A DNA stretch of 6,221 nucleotides, taken from NCBI GenBank assembly GCA_004554255.1, contig SFNC01000109.1, forward strand, positions 1-6,221, read 5' to 3'. This DNA comes from Bacteroidales bacterium (GTDB taxonomy: Bacteria; Bacteroidota; Bacteroidia; Bacteroidales; Muribaculaceae). The notes beneath the pieces are model-generated. The model was not told the DNA's origin, ran no database searches, and saw only the letters and a program-made list of their open reading frames with translations. This document shows positions 3,939-6,221 of the stretch, in pieces. Every line of letters starts with the position of its first letter. The first letter of the stretch is position 1. The position numbers were made by a program, and so were the translations under genes.

Positions 3939-6221
3939 TTAGTTCACTATAAGTTTTTTGCCGTGAGACAGGTAGATTCCGCGTGGCAGTGGCACAAACT
4001 TGCGGCCTTCAACGGTGACTCTGGCAACCGGAATGCCAATAGTGTTGTAAATAATGAATGGGCGGGGTGACTCGCTGACTATATTGACACCTCCTGTGGT
4101 TCCGAACATGTTCCAGGTGTTGTGGAGGTCCGTAAACTCTTCCGCATTATCGCATGTGTCATCAGAGTCGTTTATATAAAGTGACTGAATGCGGATGTTG
4201 GACCCTATGTTGTTTGCAAAGTCCAGGCGCAGCACGTTGCCGGCATAACCCCAGCCGAATTCCCGGCGCATGTCGGCTATATCTATTACTATATGCTTCC
4301 ACTCGTCCGTCGCGGGCATCACATCGTAATATTTTTTGGCACGCGTCTGTGTCATGGGGTCAAGGAAGAAAAGCTCCAACGGCGATATGTTGACATCGGA
4401 CTTGTAGACAATGTGCAGTTTCGATGCTTCATCGTTGAGGCTGCACATAAGAGGATTGGTCAGCACAAACGGGTCACTGCCAATGGTGCTGATGGCCCAG
4501 CCATCGTATTGCAGCGGTGCGGCAGAGTCTGAGGTGCCATCTGCGTTTTCCGCACGGCTGTCTCGGGAGAACACTAAATCGTGAGTATCTCTATTATCCA
4601 GTACCAGCGGGTATTCAGACACAAAAGAGGCGTCACAAATGACCAGGTTGCGCATCTTGAATGTCACTCCGGAGTTATAACCCGGGTCAATACGCAGATA
4701 GTCGCCATGGAAACCCCAGCCTGAATTCTTTATCACCGGAGATAGGTCCACCACAGCGCGCTTCCAGCTGTTGGTGGCCGGGAGAGTGGCCGGCTGAACC
4801 ATACGGTATTGCGTGGCTTCATCGCAGAAATAGATGTGCATGTCAACATCGGAGCTGGACTGATATTCAAACAATAGTTTGTCTGCTTTGGCACTTAGAT
4901 TTGCCCGGAGTCTATTGGAGTATACCCCGGGGTCTGTTCCGGTGGTGCGGATGGTGTATACACCCCTGTCGGTATCATCTGTGACGGTGGATTGTATTGC
5001 ACTCTCTGCATTCAGGCCCTGAGCATCAATATCACTTACGCCGCCATTTGTGATACAAAGGTGGCGGATTTTGAAATTGAGGGTGTTGTCGGCGTTCCAT
5101 CCGCGGCCCGGGTCGATGCGCAGTTTGCTGCCGGCGTTATTAAATGCTCCGGTTATGGCGCGCATACCGGCAATGTTAACGTACACACGTTTCCATTCAT
5201 TGCCGGTGGTGGCAGACAAAGAACTGGTCAGGGAGAGATTTTCACTTGGGGGGTCCGTGAAGAAAAACTGGAGATCAAGATTTTTGTTGGACTGATATTC
5301 AAAGGCCATGACGTTTGAGTTGGATGACAGCGGTTGAGATGAAGCCACAGTCTGTATTTGCGGGTCATCGGAGTTTGCTGTAACGGTATAAATCTGGCTG
5401 TAGTCCTGAAATTGGCAGGTCATGCCGGAGGTGGTGTTTCTGTTCAGCTCAATGCGCATGAATTCAGCGTCAGTCTTCTCAACATAGTGGTGTATGGCGC
5501 CCCAGTCCGATATTCCTATGGTTGACAGATACGGGTCCAGGACTTCTGATTCACGGGAAGTGCCGGCGGCCTGCCAGACATACCATGACGGTTTGGGGTT
5601 CTTGTTCTGGTCACGCAGACCAAGGTGCAGGCCGCCTTCTTCGGGATTGTCCCACCAGTTGTGCCACATGATTCCATCAATACCGGCATTGGCTTGTGTT
5701 TTCTTCCACGCCCAGGCTGCGGCGGCAGCCTGGAGTTGCAAATTCTTGGCGCTGTTGTCCATGGAATTTGCACCGTTCTCGGAGAGGAACAGGATGCGTT
5801 TTTCCTGACCTTTATAATAATGTTCACGGCGCAACATCCAGTCAGAAATAACCTCAAGATTTTTAAAGGACACATACTTTGCGTTTTCGCTATAGGTGGC
5901 TTGAGTGTCATGCTCCCAAAGGTTTGGCCAAAAATCCTGGGGGTAGGGATGCGCGGCAATACCCCAGCGATAATCCCCCTCGGCATTGCCGAAATTCACC
6001 AGTTGTTCCATCATTTGCTTGGCGGAAAATCCGCCATTTGTATCGGCCCAGCTTGATGTGAAGGAGGCGAGAATGTAGGCATTGGGGTCATATTGACGCA
6101 CTATGTTTGAGGCCAGGCGCATTGAGCGCTCGTAATGGTCCATGTAACGAATCATTGGTTGTTCCTGGCCCATATTTGTCCAAATGTAGTGTGCATCAAC
6201 CTCGTTGTGCATAATCCAGTG
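3939..6221 (-). CDS. Secreted glycoside-hydrolase-like protein (5' truncated), TIM barrel plus three repeated beta modules and T9SS-like tail
   Basis: The frame is open to the window edge (HWI precedes the first ATG at 6212), so the N-terminus lies outside; positions below count from that internal Met. Residues 1-217 look like the second half of a clan GH-A-type (beta/alpha)8 barrel. HNEVD places a candidate acid/base Glu at E4, LSENG a candidate nucleophile at E145, and IMWHNWWDNP (181-190) would be the strand-8 region. From memory this resembles the DUF5722 family, whose activity is not well defined. Residues 266-388, 405-527 and 560-681 are three copies of a beta-rich module with shared WKR/WKH, FEYQS-like and LRIDPG-like landmarks, probably carbohydrate-binding or structural. 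Residues 707-757 (IIYNTIGIPV, PLPRGIYLSHGKKLIVN) resemble a type IX secretion C-terminal domain. It probably acts on polysaccharide outside the cell. No neighbouring polysaccharide-utilisation genes are visible, and it stops 125 bases before the rplU promoter. The substrate is unknown. Confidence 0.8.
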   Translation of the reverse strand, partial: HWIMHNEVDAHYIWTNMGQEQPMIRYMDHYERSMRLASNIVRQYDPNAYILASFTSSWADTNGGFSAKQMMEQLVNFGNAEGDYRWGIAAHPYPQDFWPNLWEHDTQATYSENAKYVSFKNLEVISDWMLRREHYYKGQEKRILFLSENGANSMDNSAKNLQLQAAAAAWAWKKTQANAGIDGIMWHNWWDNPEEGGLHLGLRDQNKNPKPSWYVWQAAGTSRESEVLDPYLSTIGISDWGAIHHYVEKTDAEFMRIELNRNTTSGMTCQFQDYSQIYTVTANSDDPQIQTVASSQPLSSNSNVMAFEYQSNKNLDLQFFFTDPPSENLSLTSSLSATTGNEWKRVYVNIAGMRAITGAFNNAGSKLRIDPGRGWNADNTLNFKIRHLCITNGGVSDIDAQGLNAESAIQSTVTDDTDRGVYTIRTTGTDPGVYSNRLRANLSAKADKLLFEYQSSSDVDMHIYFCDEATQYRMVQPATLPATNSWKRAVVDLSPVIKNSGWGFHGDYLRIDPGYNSGVTFKMRNLVICDASFVSEYPLVLDNRDTHDLVFSRDSRAENADGTSDSAAPLQYDGWAISTIGSDPFVLTNPLMCSLNDEASKLHIVYKSDVNISPLELFFLDPMTQTRAKKYYDVMPATDEWKHIVIDIADMRREFGWGYAGNVLRLDFANNIGSNIRIQSLYINDSDDTCDNAEEFTDLHNTWNMFGTTGGVNIVSESPRPFIIYNTIGIPVARVTVEGRKFVPLPRGIYLSHGKKLIVN
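3942..4094 (-). other. C-terminal sorting-domain-like tail of the glycosidase
   Basis: The final 51 residues (707-757 of the visible protein) run VNIVSESPRPFIIYNTIGIP, then VARVTVEGRKF, then PLPRGIYLSHGKKLIVN. This fits the type A C-terminal domain of type IX secretion substrates: a small beta-sandwich with a 'v.iyn..G..v' strand and a closing 'lp.GiYlv..g.k..k' strand. Such tails direct export across the outer membrane and are often removed with surface anchoring. The assignment rests on pattern resemblance only. Confidence 0.6.
4170..5417 (-). repeat. Three diverged protein-module repeats inside the glycosidase gene
   Basis: Three modules of about 120 residues lie at 5417-5049, 5000-4632 and 4535-4170. 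The landmarks recur in the same order: FEYQS (304), FEYQS (448), VYKS (602); a hydrophobic FFF/YF/FF strand then D; W340KR, W483KR, W638KH followed by a V.I/V.L..M-type strand; LRIDPG (365), LRIDPG (506), LRLDF (661); and a closing strand HLCITN, NLVICD, SLYIND. Anchor Trp residues are 143 and 155 residues apart. The copies are diverged, pointing to old duplications rather than a recent slip. The fold is probably a jelly-roll beta-sandwich, by inference. Confidence 0.75.

Noticed and set aside
5516..5986. 156-codon minus-strand frame inside the glycosidase gene, and 5625-6056 on the plus strand
   Set aside because: Both overlap the barrel domain that holds HNEVD and LSENG in the long frame; neither shows motifs or initiation signals.

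Overview
The window looks like a chromosomal segment from a gut-type Bacteroidales bacterium, possibly a Muribaculaceae relative; the family-level guess is inference. The evidence is a TonB-dependent outer-membrane receptor, a secreted multi-module glycosidase-like protein with a type IX secretion-like C-terminal tail, no strong Shine-Dalgarno sites before the ribosomal genes, and matches to the Bacteroidota -7 promoter element TAnnTTTG upstream of two transcription units.

Layout, left to right. Bases 1-50 hold the last codons of an unidentified plus-strand gene, followed by a strong hairpin terminator (76-112). Every other gene is on the minus strand, so in transcription order from the right edge they are: (i) a 5'-truncated secreted glycoside-hydrolase-like protein (6221-3939), with the end of a TIM-barrel catalytic domain, three repeated beta-rich modules and a C-terminal sorting-like tail; (ii) rplU-rpmA, ribosomal proteins L21 and L27 (3714-3109), with a recognisable promoter, a GC-rich leader of about 94 nt and a clear terminator; (iii) a solitary 632-residue TonB-dependent receptor (2890-992) with its own putative promoter; (iv) a 330-base AT-rich gap with a perfect 24-bp inverted repeat and two sets of direct repeats; (v) a 154-residue stand-alone alanyl-tRNA editing (AlaX-type) protein (661-197).

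The genes do not form one pathway. rplU-rpmA is a housekeeping operon, and AlaX is a translation-fidelity enzyme. The receptor and the secreted glycosidase are nutrient-acquisition genes on either side of the ribosomal operon, with no sign of co-transcription. The receptor has no SusD partner and lacks the N-terminal extension typical of SusC proteins, so it is more likely a small-ligand receptor (siderophore, haem, cobalamin or metal chelate) than a glycan importer.

No CRISPR array, transposase, phage, toxin-antitoxin or defence gene is visible, and I found no convincing new multi-gene system. The most interesting items are the modular secreted glycosidase, the unexplained hairpin and repeats at 671-964, the tandem repeat at 3896-3928, and the structured rplU leader.
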